Below, one piece after another: positions 41,521 through 49,662 of a stretch of DNA of 64,000 nucleotides. Source of the DNA: Nonomuraea turcica. Lineage in GTDB: Bacteria; Actinomycetota; Actinomycetes; Streptosporangiales; Streptosporangiaceae. The stretch is from contig NZ_JAUZQF010000010.1 of assembly GCF_030718205.1 (NCBI RefSeq), positions 124,001 to 188,000 of the forward strand, given 5' to 3'. Below the pieces are notes generated by a model. It searched no databases, was not told where the DNA came from, and saw nothing but the letters and a program-made list of their open reading frames with translations. How positions within the stretch are numbered: the stretch's first letter is position 1; each line of letters opens with the position of its first letter. Made by a program: the position numbers and the translations under genes.

Positions 41521-42570
41521 ATGTCATCGATCTCGTCTGTTTCCGTACCCACGCTCGCCCTGGCCCAGCTGGTCGGCGACACCCCTGTGTGCTGGATCGG
41601 GGAGCCCTTCGCCCCGGCCGGGCGCGGGTTCTGGGCCAAAATCGAGGGAGCCAACCCCGGAGGGCTGAAGGATCGGCCCGCCCTGCACATCACCGAACAA
41701 GCCCGCCATCGGGGAGAGCTCGCGCCCGGCGCGATGATCGTCGAGTCCACGTCCGGCACCTTCGGGCTGGGGCTCGCACTGGCCGGTATCGTCTACGGCC
41801 ACCCCGTCACCGTCGTCACCGACCCGGGCATGGAGACGATCGTGCACCGGCTGCTGGCGTCCTATGGCGCCCGCGTCGAAACCATCGAGCATCCGCACCC
41901 GGTGGGCGGTTGGCAGCAAGCACGCCTGGACCGGGTGGCACAGCTGCTCGCCCGGCATCCCGGAGCCTACTGTCCGCAGCAGTACGACAACCCCGACAAC
42001 GTGGCCGCCTACGCCGGCCTGGCACGCGAACTCACCGACCAGCTCGGCCGGATCGACATCCTGGTGTGCAGCGTGGGAACCGGCGGCCACTCGGCCGGAG
42101 TCGCCAAGGGACTGCGTGAGCACAACCCGGCGCTGCGCTTGGTCGGCGTGGACGCCACCGGATCGACCATCTTCGGCCAGCCTGCCAGGCCGCGGCTGAT
42201 GCGCGGGCTCGGCAGCAGCATCCACCCGCGCAATGTGGCCCACGACGCCTTCGACGAGGTGCACTGGGTCGCACCGCACGAAGCGGTCTGGGCCTGCCGC
42301 ACTCTGGCGGCCACCCATTACACCACCGGCGGCTGGAGCGTCGGCGCGGTCACCGTCGTCGCCGCCTGGCTGGCGAGGACCAACCCGCAGGGCTGCCGGA
42401 TCGCAGCGGTTTTCCCTGATGGCCCCGCTCGCTACTACACCACCGTCTACGACGACGCTTACTGCACTGAGCACGACCTGCTCGGCCGGCCGCCGGCCGA
42501 CGAGCCGGACCAGATCAAACACCCAGATGAAGCCGAGGCAACGCGCTGGACCCGGATGGTGATGCGCTGA
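41521..42570 (+). CDS. PLP-dependent cysteine-synthase-like enzyme
   Basis: 349 residues. The PLP lysine is in NPGGLKDRPAL (canonical NPxxSxKDR, with Ser replaced by Leu), the substrate loop is ESTSGTFGLGLA, and the phosphate-binding glycine loop is SVGTGGHSAG. Fold-type II family: cysteine synthase, cystathionine beta-synthase, or amino-acid dehydratase-like. The C-terminal part departs from housekeeping CysK/CysM. One base overlaps the following MFS gene (TGATG), so the enzyme's product may be exported or its substrate imported by that carrier. Exact reaction unknown. Confidence 0.85.
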   Translation: MSSISSVSVPTLALAQLVGDTPVCWIGEPFAPAGRGFWAKIEGANPGGLKDRPALHITEQARHRGELAPGAMIVESTSGTFGLGLALAGIVYGHPVTVVTDPGMETIVHRLLASYGARVETIEHPHPVGGWQQARLDRVAQLLARHPGAYCPQQYDNPDNVAAYAGLARELTDQLGRIDILVCSVGTGGHSAGVAKGLREHNPALRLVGVDATGSTIFGQPARPRLMRGLGSSIHPRNVAHDAFDEVHWVAPHEAVWACRTLAATHYTTGGWSVGAVTVVAAWLARTNPQGCRIAAVFPDGPARYYTTVYDDAYCTEHDLLGRPPADEPDQIKHPDEAEATRWTRMVMR

Positions 42571-43775
42571 TGGGGCGGCGATTCGTTTCGTTCGAGCGCA
42601 GTGTCCGGCTGCTGATGGTCAACCAGCTCGCGATCAACGTCGGCTTCTACATGCTCATGCCCTACCTCGCCGGCCACCTGTCCGCAGGGCTGGGACTGGC
42701 GGGCTGGACGGTCGGGCTGGTGCTGGGGGCACGCAACCTGAGCCAGCAAGGGTTGTTTCTGCTCGGTGGCACACTGGCCGACCGGCTCGGTTATAGGCCG
42801 GTCATCATCGCGGGCTGCCTGCTGCGAACAGCGGGGTTCGCCTTGCTCGGATTCGTCGACGCGGTGCCGGCCTTGGTGGCGGCCTCCATGATGACCGGTT
42901 TCGCCGGCGCCCTGTTCAATCCCGCCGTACGCGCCTACCTCGCACACGACGCGGGTACGCGGCGCGTGGAGGCGTTCGCGCTGTTCAACGTTTTCTACCA
43001 GGCGGGCATCCTGGCCGGCCCACTGATCGGGCTGGCTCTGATCACAGTGAACTTCCGGCTCGTGTGCGTGGCCGCCGCCGCCGTCTTCGCGCTGCTCACC
43101 ATTCTCCAACTGCTCGCCCTACCACCATCTCGGGCCGGGACGCCGGCACGCACGAGCGTGCTGGCCGACTGGCGCGCCGTCGCAGGCAATCGGCCGTTCC
43201 TGCTCTTCTCGATCGCCATGGCCGGTTCGTACGTGCTGTCGTTCCAGCTGTACCTGGCCCTGCCACTGGAACTCGGCCAGACGGGGACCGTCGGCCTGCT
43301 GTTCGTGGTGTCCGCGCTGGTGGCCATCGCCGGGCAGCTCAGAATCACCGACTGGGCACGGCGCCGCTGGAGCGGACCGCAGGCCATCGTGCGCGGGGTT
43401 GCGCTCATGGGGCTCGCCTTCGTGCCCATGGCTCTGTACGGCCTCACCCCAGCCCCGGCTGAAATACGGACGGTGGCGGTCATCGCCTGTGCCGCGCTGC
43501 TCGCGGTGGGCAACGCACTGACGTACCCGTTCGAGATGGATGCCGTCGTCAGGCTCTCGGGAGAGCGCCTGGTCGCCACTCACTACGGCCTGTACAACAC
43601 CGTCGCGGGGATCGGTATCGCCGTGGGCAACCTGCTGGTGGGTGCGCTGACCGGGAGCGCCGGAGTATGGATCGTGCTGGCCTTCGTCGGCTCCCTTTGT
43701 GCTCTAGCCGTCGGCCTGCTCAACCGCGGAGGAATGCTCACGACCGGCGTCGTGCCGGTTCAGGCCAGGCTCTGA
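42570..43775 (+). CDS. MFS transporter coupled to the PLP enzyme
   Basis: 401 residues with 12 hydrophobic segments. Helix 1-2 is NQLAINVGFYMLMPYLAGHL and the motif A-like loop is GGTLADRLGYRPV, resembling DHA1 MdtH-type carriers. The start overlaps the PLP enzyme stop by one base, indicating tight coupling. Substrate unknown; an amino-acid-derived metabolite is the simplest guess from context. Confidence 0.88.
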   Translation: MGRRFVSFERSVRLLMVNQLAINVGFYMLMPYLAGHLSAGLGLAGWTVGLVLGARNLSQQGLFLLGGTLADRLGYRPVIIAGCLLRTAGFALLGFVDAVPALVAASMMTGFAGALFNPAVRAYLAHDAGTRRVEAFALFNVFYQAGILAGPLIGLALITVNFRLVCVAAAAVFALLTILQLLALPPSRAGTPARTSVLADWRAVAGNRPFLLFSIAMAGSYVLSFQLYLALPLELGQTGTVGLLFVVSALVAIAGQLRITDWARRRWSGPQAIVRGVALMGLAFVPMALYGLTPAPAEIRTVAVIACAALLAVGNALTYPFEMDAVVRLSGERLVATHYGLYNTVAGIGIAVGNLLVGALTGSAGVWIVLAFVGSLCALAVGLLNRGGMLTTGVVPVQARL

Positions 43776-44082
43776 TGCCCGCTGAGTCCGTCATTCGCCC
43801 ACGGTGGGCAGTAGAACATGTAGCACTCCGTCCCGCGATCAAGGCTTTGCTGTCACAACGGCAGGGGATCGGCCGCAGCCGGCGGGCTGGGCCTGGCGCG
43901 GTAACGGTGATTGTCGGCCTGGATCCAGGAATCCAGCGCACTCAGGCTGGCCGGTGATGACGCCAGGCCACCCAGCCTCGGGGGCGAGCACGGCACTGCG
44001 CAAGCCGATGCGATGCCCCTTCCGGCGCTCTATCAGCTTCAGAACGCTCGCCTCTCATTGCGCTGAAGCAGTACTGATCTTG
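43776..44082. other. Gene-free stretch with decayed sequence
   Basis: About 300 bases after the MFS stop with no credible frame. With the response-regulator stub at 44083 and relics at 45295-45783, it belongs to a stretch of eroded sequence. Confidence 0.6.
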
Positions 44083-44163
44083 TTATGTCAATGGTTCGTT
44101 CGTTTGTGAGAATCGCCGTTTGTGCCGCACCTTCGGCTCGTCCTCCACCACCAGGATCCGCAT
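44083..44163 (-). pseudogene. Response-regulator N-terminal stub
   Basis: ATG-started frame reading MRILVVEDEPKVR, the unmistakable beginning of an OmpR-type receiver domain with its acidic pair. It then runs HKRRFSQTNEPLT and stops at 26 codons. The remaining 200 residues are missing, so the gene was cut by a deletion or insertion. TTCAT direct repeats just upstream may be the binding sites of the lost regulator or a relative. Confidence 0.7.
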
Positions 44164-44184
44164 CAGCCTCCAGCCCGCCCTGTG

Positions 44185-44251
44185 TTCATGAAGCGCCCAT
44201 GAAGGGGTCTTCGCTGTCATCGTGCCCGGCATGGCTTCATGTGAGCTTCAT
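44185..44251. promoter_or_regulatory. TTCAT repeats upstream of the DUF1259 gene
   Basis: TTCATGAAGCGCCCATGAA inverted repeat at 44185-44203, and a direct repeat of TTCAT at 44236 and 44247 (11-base period). This is the usual geometry of OmpR-family response-regulator sites. Confidence 0.45.
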
Positions 44252-44302
44252 CCCCGCCCGCTACCACGGAAGAGAAGGCTCATATTTGTGCCGGGAGGTG
44301 TG

Positions 44303-45298
44303 GTGACAGCGATCTCAGGCGCACGGCGGCTGGCTGTGGCGGCTCTGGTGGCGGGCGGCCTTGTGGCCGGCTGCGGCACCACGACGATGGGCCAGGCGGC
44401 GGACCTGGCGGCGGTACACGGCGGACACCAGGATCAGGACCAGCAGGGCCAGCCGATCGACATGGTCAAGACCACGGAGGCCGACTGGCGGGCAGTCGCA
44501 CTCGCGTTGGGCCGCCCCGGCAAACTGTCGGCTGACGGCACCGTATACCGGGTGGGCTTCTCCCGCACGGATCTGAAGGTCACCTCACATGGCGTGCGCA
44601 TCAAGCCGGGGTTCGCGCTGGGCTCCTATGCCGCCTTCGCCCGATACGCCGACGGCTCCACCATGGTGATGGGTGACCTGGTAGTCACCGAGCCGGAACT
44701 GCCCAAGGTAACCGACGCGCTACAGCGGCGCGGCATCGCGCAGACCGCAGTGCACAAGCATCTGCTGGCCCAAGAGCCGGATGTGTGGTGGAGCCATCTG
44801 CACGCGGTCGGCCGTGACCCGGTGGCCATCGCCCGCGCTGTCCGCGCCGTGCTGGATCAGACCGCCACCCCGGCGCCGGCGGCGCCGTCCTCGCCGCCGC
44901 CCATCAATCTGGACACCTCGGCGCTTGAGGCGGCGATGGGTGCTAGGGGCAGCAACGACGGCGGCATCTACAAGTTCTCCTTCGCCCGCAAAGAGACGAT
45001 CGCCTCTCACGGCCGGGTGATCAGCGCGGCGATGGGGGTGAACACCGCGCTGAACTTTCAGCCGACCGGCGGCGGCAAGGCCGCCATCAACGGTGACTTG
45101 GTCATGACCGCCGGCGAGGTGCAGAAGGTTATCCAGGCGCTGCGGGCCGGCGGCATCGACATCGTCGAGTTGCACCAGCACGCCCTGGACGACGAGCCGC
45201 GCCTGTTCTACATGCACTTTTGGGCCAACGCCGACGCTGTCCGCCTCGCGCGGGCGCTACGCGCGGCAGTCGACGCCAGCGCGGTGAAACCGGTATGA
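44303..45298 (+). CDS. Lipoprotein with two DUF1259 domains
   Basis: 331 residues from GTG 44303 (GGGAGG just upstream); lipobox LVAGCGT (Cys24). Two DUF1259 repeats (about 50-195 and 215-325) each have the pattern GVYRVGFSRTDLK / GIYKFSFARKETI and a His-rich end (VHKHLLAQEPDVWWSHLHA; LHQHALDDEPRLFYMHFWA), which suggests metal binding. Such proteins often occur near metal or LppY/LpqO lipoproteins. The function is not known. The next gene, overlapping by ATGA, is frameshifted. Confidence 0.82.
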   Translation: MTAISGARRLAVAALVAGGLVAGCGTTTMGQAADLAAVHGGHQDQDQQGQPIDMVKTTEADWRAVALALGRPGKLSADGTVYRVGFSRTDLKVTSHGVRIKPGFALGSYAAFARYADGSTMVMGDLVVTEPELPKVTDALQRRGIAQTAVHKHLLAQEPDVWWSHLHAVGRDPVAIARAVRAVLDQTATPAPAAPSSPPPINLDTSALEAAMGARGSNDGGIYKFSFARKETIASHGRVISAAMGVNTALNFQPTGGGKAAINGDLVMTAGEVQKVIQALRAGGIDIVELHQHALDDEPRLFYMHFWANADAVRLARALRAAVDASAVKPV

Positions 45299-45650
45299 GA
45301 CGGCGGTTCTGGTGGTGGCTGCTGACCGTCCTCGCCTGCTCGGGATGGCCGCAGCGGTGTTCTTCACCCAGCTGTGGGGCCGCCCCACCGTGGTCTACCC
45401 GGCAGGCGAGGCCACCGGTACGGCACAGCGCTTCGACTTGCCGCCGGACTGCTGCTGCGCGTGCAGAATGCCGGCAACTACCTCATCGGCCGCTCCAACG
45501 CCCTGGAGGGCAACGTCAACCTCTACCGCTACAGCGGGGGCGTGCGCCGCGCCTTGGGCGGCGGTGCCGTCCCGCGGGCGGGGTCGGGTTTGGACCAAGG
45601 CCGACTCCCAGACGTGCTTCGACGACGTGACACTCGAACCGCTCCGCTGA
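45295..45650 (+). pseudogene. Frameshifted membrane-anchored protein gene
   Basis: It begins ATG overlapping the DUF1259 stop (ATGA): MRRRFWWWLLTVLA. The sense then continues in frame 0 (LLGMAAAVFFTQLWGRPTVV), shifts to frame 2 (LLLRVQNAGNYLIGRSNALE and NVNLYRYSGGVRRALGG), and returns to frame 0 (RVWTKADSQTCFDDVTLEPL), ending at 45650. Three shifts in about 350 bases indicate decay, or conceivably assembly errors. The intact protein would be about 118 residues with one N-terminal membrane helix and would have been co-translated with the lipoprotein. Confidence 0.7.
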
Positions 45651-45681
45651 TTTCCGTCCTGCTGCAGCACGGCTACAGTCG

Positions 45682-45783
45682 TTTGAGGGCCAGGCCGCTG
45701 CCCGCAAGCACGGCTTGCCATGGCGGGCGGTCCAAGGTGTCCGACGCCGACATGATCGCCTATGCGCGCGCTGTAGGTGTGCC
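45682..45783 (+). mobile_element. Serine-recombinase (resolvase/invertase) C-terminal relic
   Basis: Frame A reads FEGQAAARKHGL, matching the linker of Tn3-resolvase/invertase proteins. After a shift, frame B reads GGRSKVSDADMIAYARA, matching the GGRPKxxD..IAxAR start of their C-terminal HTH. Nothing else of the recombinase is present. It marks a past mobile-element event in the same scarred stretch as the two gene relics on its left. Confidence 0.6.
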
Positions 45784-45822
45784 GAGGCTGGCGCCTGAGC
45801 CGGCGGCCGGCCTGTTGATGGT

Positions 45823-47178
45823 TTACTGCAGCAGGACGGTAGCCAGGCCCAGCAGAGCACAGATGCCGAGGATGCGCAGCATCGGCCATTTCAGGACGAA
45901 CGTCATGGCGAGCGCGGCCACGGTGATCACCAGAGCGATGGGGCTGACTGTGCTCGGTTCGGGGAGCTGGATGCTGAACGGCCCCCAGGCCCAGGTGAAG
46001 GTGCGGGCGAACAGGGTGTGCTCGGCGAAGTACAGCGCCAGGTTGGCGATCACGCCGACGACGGCGGCGGTGATGCCCGTCAGCGCGGCGCTGATGGCGG
46101 TGTTGTGGCGCAGCCGTTCGACGTGAGGGGCGCCGAGGAAGATGAACAGGAAGCAGGGCACGAAGGTGACCCAGGTGGTCAGCAGGGCGCCGAGCAGCGC
46201 GCCGGCCCACGGGGTCAGAGCGCCGGGGTCGCGGTAGGCCCCGAGGAAGGCGACGAACTGCACCACCATGATGAGCGGTCCGGGGGTGGTCTCGGCCAGG
46301 GCCAGGCCTCGGACCATCTCGCCGGGGGTGAGCCAGGCGTAGGTTTCCACGGCGCGCTGGGCGACGAAGGCGAGCACGGCGTAGGCGCCGCCAAAGGTGA
46401 CCAGGGCGGTGCCGGAGAAGAACAAGCCCTGGGTGGTGAAGACGCTGTCGGTGCCGAGCAGCAGCGCGACCGCGGCCACGGGCAGCCACCAGGCGACCAG
46501 CCCCACTGCGAGGATCTTGCCCGCAGAGCGCCAACTGGGTTGGACGTGGTGCAGTGCGTCGTCGGGGATCAGCGGCGCCGGCCCGCCGTCGCCGCCGTGC
46601 CCGTTGCCTTTCTTGAGGACGTGCGGGGCGAGTTTGTGCACCGTCCAGCCGATGAGCGCCGCCACCGCAATCACGATGGGGAACGGCGCGCCGAACAGGG
46701 CGAGCGCGAGGAAGGCGGCGACCGCCACAGCGACAAACAACGGATGCGTCAGGGAGCGCTTAGCGACCCGGATCACGGCCTGGGAGACAATGGCGAGCAC
46801 CGCCGGGGCGATTCCGGCGAACAGGGCGGTCACCACGGTGGTGTCCTGCCACAGCACATACACGGCCGATAGAGCCAGCAGCGCGAGCATGCCGGGCAGC
46901 ACGAACAGGGTGCCGGCCACGAGTCCCCCGCGGGTGCCGTTCAGCAGCCAGCCCACGTAAATGGCCAACTGCTGCGCCTCAGGGCCAGGCAGCAGCATGC
47001 AGTAGTTGAGCGCGTGGTTGAAGCGTTGCTGACCGATCCAGCGTTTCTCCTCCACGAGGGTGCGCTGCATGACGGCGATCTGCCCGGCCGGGCCGCCGAA
47101 GGTCTGCAACGAGATCAGGAACCAGGCGCGTACGGCCTCCCGGAACGGGATCACATCTGCCGGTGCCTGCGTGGTCAC
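45823..47178 (-). CDS. chrA: Chromate efflux transporter ChrA (two-domain, long form)
   Basis: 451 residues with two homologous CHR domains. Domain 1 has SLQTFGGPAGQIAVMQ and LLPGPEAQQLAIYVGW. Domain 2 has LVTFGGAYAVLAFVAQRAVE and ETTPGPLIMVVQFVAF. About 12 hydrophobic segments in all. The family expels chromate using the membrane potential. GTG start at 47178 with AGGAGG upstream, overlapping the MFS stop. Last gene of the chrB(N)-chrB(C)-MFS-chrA operon. Confidence 0.96.
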   Translation of the reverse strand: MTTQAPADVIPFREAVRAWFLISLQTFGGPAGQIAVMQRTLVEEKRWIGQQRFNHALNYCMLLPGPEAQQLAIYVGWLLNGTRGGLVAGTLFVLPGMLALLALSAVYVLWQDTTVVTALFAGIAPAVLAIVSQAVIRVAKRSLTHPLFVAVAVAAFLALALFGAPFPIVIAVAALIGWTVHKLAPHVLKKGNGHGGDGGPAPLIPDDALHHVQPSWRSAGKILAVGLVAWWLPVAAVALLLGTDSVFTTQGLFFSGTALVTFGGAYAVLAFVAQRAVETYAWLTPGEMVRGLALAETTPGPLIMVVQFVAFLGAYRDPGALTPWAGALLGALLTTWVTFVPCFLFIFLGAPHVERLRHNTAISAALTGITAAVVGVIANLALYFAEHTLFARTFTWAWGPFSIQLPEPSTVSPIALVITVAALAMTFVLKWPMLRILGICALLGLATVLLQ

Positions 47179-48395
47179 GTCGTCCTCCTAGGTTCAAGGG
47201 AAATGGTGTCGTCATGTCGCTCCGGCGGCAGCCGGACCGGCCGGAACAGCCGCCAGAGAGCCAGGTCGTAACCGATCTTGGCCGTGCCCGCCAGCAGGAA
47301 TGGCCAGGCGAGCCCGAGTCCCTGCGCCAGCCCGGCCAGGGCAGGCCCGGCGGGACGAGTGACGTAGCGGGCGGTGTTGGTGACCGCTGCGGCGGCGGTC
47401 CGCTCCTGCTCCGGCACCAGCGCCATCACGTACGCCTGCCGCGTGGGCACGTCCATCTGCGACAGGCAGGCGCGAGCCAGCAGCAGCGCGATCGCCCCGG
47501 GCAGGGCGGGGGCGAACGGGACGGCGGCGAGCAGCACGTTGGACGGGATGTGGGTGAACACCATCGTGCGCAGCAGACCGACACGGGCCGCCACCAGGGG
47601 CGCGGCGAGCAGGGATGCGGTCTGCAGCACGCCGACTGCTGCGAAGGTGATCCCGATCGCCTGGGTGGTGGCGTCGAAGCGCAGGGCCAGCCAGTAGCCG
47701 ATGTAAGCCTGGACCACGAACCCTCCGGCGAGGCTGTCCACCGCGAACAGGGCGGACAGCCGCGTCACCACTCCCCTCGATCGGGCTGGCGTCTTCTCGT
47801 GAGAGCGGCGCGCCGGCGCCTCCACGGTGGCGGGCAGGCGTACGGCCAGGAGTCCGCCTGAGACGCCGGCCACGATCAGCGCTCCTCCGAGTAGCCGCCG
47901 GTCGGCGGGCAGAGCGCCCAGCAGCGCACCGGCCGTGCCCGCGAGCGCCGCGACGGCGTTGTAAAGTCCGAAGCCCTTGACGATCTGCCGCTGCGGGCGG
48001 CCGGTGCCGGCCAGCATGACCTGTTCCAGGGTGGTGAACGGCCCGGACTCCATCACCTCGACCGACAGCGCCCCGGTCATGGCCACTACGGCCAGCAGCC
48101 AGAAGGGTGCCCCGGCCGCGATGACGATCCCGCAACAGACGAGCGCGCCGTACAGGACCGCGTAGCAACGACGGCGGCCGACGTGATCGCCCCATCGGGC
48201 CAGGACGAGGCTGGCCGCGAGGCTCCCTCCGACGATGGCCGCGAGCAGCAATCCCACCTGCGATGGGGACAGGCCGCCGAGTCGCAAGATCGCGCCCAGC
48301 TGAACAGCGGCAACCCCATATCCCAGGCCGCGCATGGCTTGGGCGCTCAGCAGGATGCGCACGGTGCGCGCGGCATCCCTGCCTCCGTCGTTCAT
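47175..48395 (-). CDS. MFS transporter in the chromate operon
   Basis: 406 residues with about 12 hydrophobic segments. The loop motif is ARWGDHVGRRRCY, and QMDVPTRQAYVMALVPEQER is characteristic of the group often found beside chrA. Overlaps chrB(C) and chrA by 4 bases each. MFS proteins recur in actinobacterial chromate clusters; substrate unproven. Confidence 0.9.
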   Translation of the reverse strand: MNDGGRDAARTVRILLSAQAMRGLGYGVAAVQLGAILRLGGLSPSQVGLLLAAIVGGSLAASLVLARWGDHVGRRRCYAVLYGALVCCGIVIAAGAPFWLLAVVAMTGALSVEVMESGPFTTLEQVMLAGTGRPQRQIVKGFGLYNAVAALAGTAGALLGALPADRRLLGGALIVAGVSGGLLAVRLPATVEAPARRSHEKTPARSRGVVTRLSALFAVDSLAGGFVVQAYIGYWLALRFDATTQAIGITFAAVGVLQTASLLAAPLVAARVGLLRTMVFTHIPSNVLLAAVPFAPALPGAIALLLARACLSQMDVPTRQAYVMALVPEQERTAAAAVTNTARYVTRPAGPALAGLAQGLGLAWPFLLAGTAKIGYDLALWRLFRPVRLPPERHDDTISLEPRRTT

Positions 48396-48823
48396 GCCGG
48401 TTCGCGCCCTAGCAGCAGGCCGCGCCGGTAAAACTCGTACAGTCCGTCGAAGACCGGCCCAGTGATCTCCAGCACGCGCGAGTCGTCGCAGATCATCGAC
48501 AGCCCACGCAAGATGGCATCCAGACCGGGAGCCTCCGGCGCGTCGAAGCGCTCGTCGTCGATGTCAGCCTCGTGGACGATCTCGGCGATCTTCCACAGCA
48601 CTGGATCGGCCACCTCATACCGGTGCAGGATCGTCTCGAACGTACAGTCGCCGCCGTGATGGGACAGCTCTACCCCTCGCATGTCGAACGGCGTCGCGTC
48701 CTCGGGCACCTTGGCGGGATCGTCGACGAAGACGAACTCGGCGTCAGCATCGACATGGCGGCGGATCAGCCAGGCACACGCCGCCCGATCGATATGCACC
48801 CCGCTACGCGTCGCCCACTTCAC
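48392..48823 (-). CDS. chrB: Chromate resistance protein ChrB, C-terminal domain as separate protein
   Basis: 143 residues matching the catalytic-like C-terminal domain of ChrB: MKWATRSGVHIDRAACAWLI, then VFVDDPAKVPEDATPFDM and HHGGDCTFETILHRY. In proteobacteria this is fused to an N-terminal regulatory part; here each half has its own gene, overlapping by 4 bases. ChrB acts as a chromate-responsive regulator of the chr operon. Confidence 0.92.
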   Translation of the reverse strand: MKWATRSGVHIDRAACAWLIRRHVDADAEFVFVDDPAKVPEDATPFDMRGVELSHHGGDCTFETILHRYEVADPVLWKIAEIVHEADIDDERFDAPEAPGLDAILRGLSMICDDSRVLEITGPVFDGLYEFYRRGLLLGREPA

Positions 48824-49305
48824 CGGCTCTCCTCCTTGACGACGACCTCCTGAGCCAGTGCTCGCACCGCGAGACGAGCCTCCTCACGCTCGGGCGGCGG
48901 GAAGTAGTCGCGGCGGCCGATCCGGCGCAGTTCGGCCTGCAGCCGCTTGACGGCCCGCGCACGCTCCCCCGGCCGAGCATGTGCTGCCGCCTCCACTTGC
49001 GCGATCACCGCCCGATACTCAGCCACCCTGGCCTGCCGCATCTCCGCCGCGGTCGCTTGCTCCTGAGCCTGGCTACCCGGGGCCGCCAGCCAGAGCGTCG
49101 AGCTGCCGCCCATCTCGCCGATCTCCTCGGCGATCCACTCCAACTGCTCGCGGGTACGGGCGTCAGCCGGCAGCGCGACCAGCCCGTCGCCCAGCCGCGC
49201 CACCCCGAGCCGGTCGAGCTTGCGCCAGATCGTTATCCGCAACGTCGAAGGCTGCCGGGGAATCCGGTATGCCAGCAGCACCCACTGGCCAGTCACACCC
49301 CTCAT
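48820..49305 (-). CDS. chrB: ChrB N-terminal-domain protein
   Basis: 161 residues from the ATG at 49305 (AGGAGG five bases upstream). It resembles the N-terminal half of ChrB: WVLLAYRIPRQPSTLRITIW, then RLGVARLGDGLVALPADART, and a helical part ending with an Arg-rich segment (RLQAELRRIGRRDYFPP). First gene of the chromate operon, followed by the C-terminal-half gene. A GTAAC/GTTAC repeat cluster lies just upstream as a likely operator. Confidence 0.9.
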   Translation of the reverse strand: MRGVTGQWVLLAYRIPRQPSTLRITIWRKLDRLGVARLGDGLVALPADARTREQLEWIAEEIGEMGGSSTLWLAAPGSQAQEQATAAEMRQARVAEYRAVIAQVEAAAHARPGERARAVKRLQAELRRIGRRDYFPPPEREEARLAVRALAQEVVVKEESR

Positions 49306-49319
49306 GGCCACCTCCTATC

Positions 49320-49340
49320 GTAACCATTGTTACTGTAACC
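49320..49340. promoter_or_regulatory. Operator candidate of the chromate operon
   Basis: GTAAC-CATT-GTTAC inverted repeat, immediately followed by T-GTAACC. It lies 15-35 bases upstream of the chrB(N) ATG. Confidence 0.5.
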
Positions 49341-49564
49341 AAAGTTGCATGCAAACCCTCTGTCCTGCTCCGGCTCCGACCTCGACCAGCAAGGCATTAG
49401 TCGATGTGTGTCGACATCGACCGTGTGACGGCGGTGTCGCAGGTCGGAGCATAAGTTGATCCGCCACGGCGTGCTGGACTTGCTCCCGGGATAGCAAAGG
49501 ACAGGAGTGCCTTCGGTCAGACACGGGCTCCCGGCTTGCGGACGATGACCTGCCGACGGGACAA

Positions 49565-49591
49565 ATGTATGCATGTACGCACGTGATAACG
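49565..49591. promoter_or_regulatory. Shared 27-bp metal-regulon element, site B
   Basis: Begins ATGTATGCATGTACGCACG, 72-98 bases upstream of hisG. Matches sites A and C as described under site A. Confidence 0.65.
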
Positions 49592-49662
49592 GTTCGGATG
49601 CCGGCCGGCCGCAAGAGCAACCGGCTGCTCTGACAGACGCCGCCCAGAGAAGGGCGTGAGCC

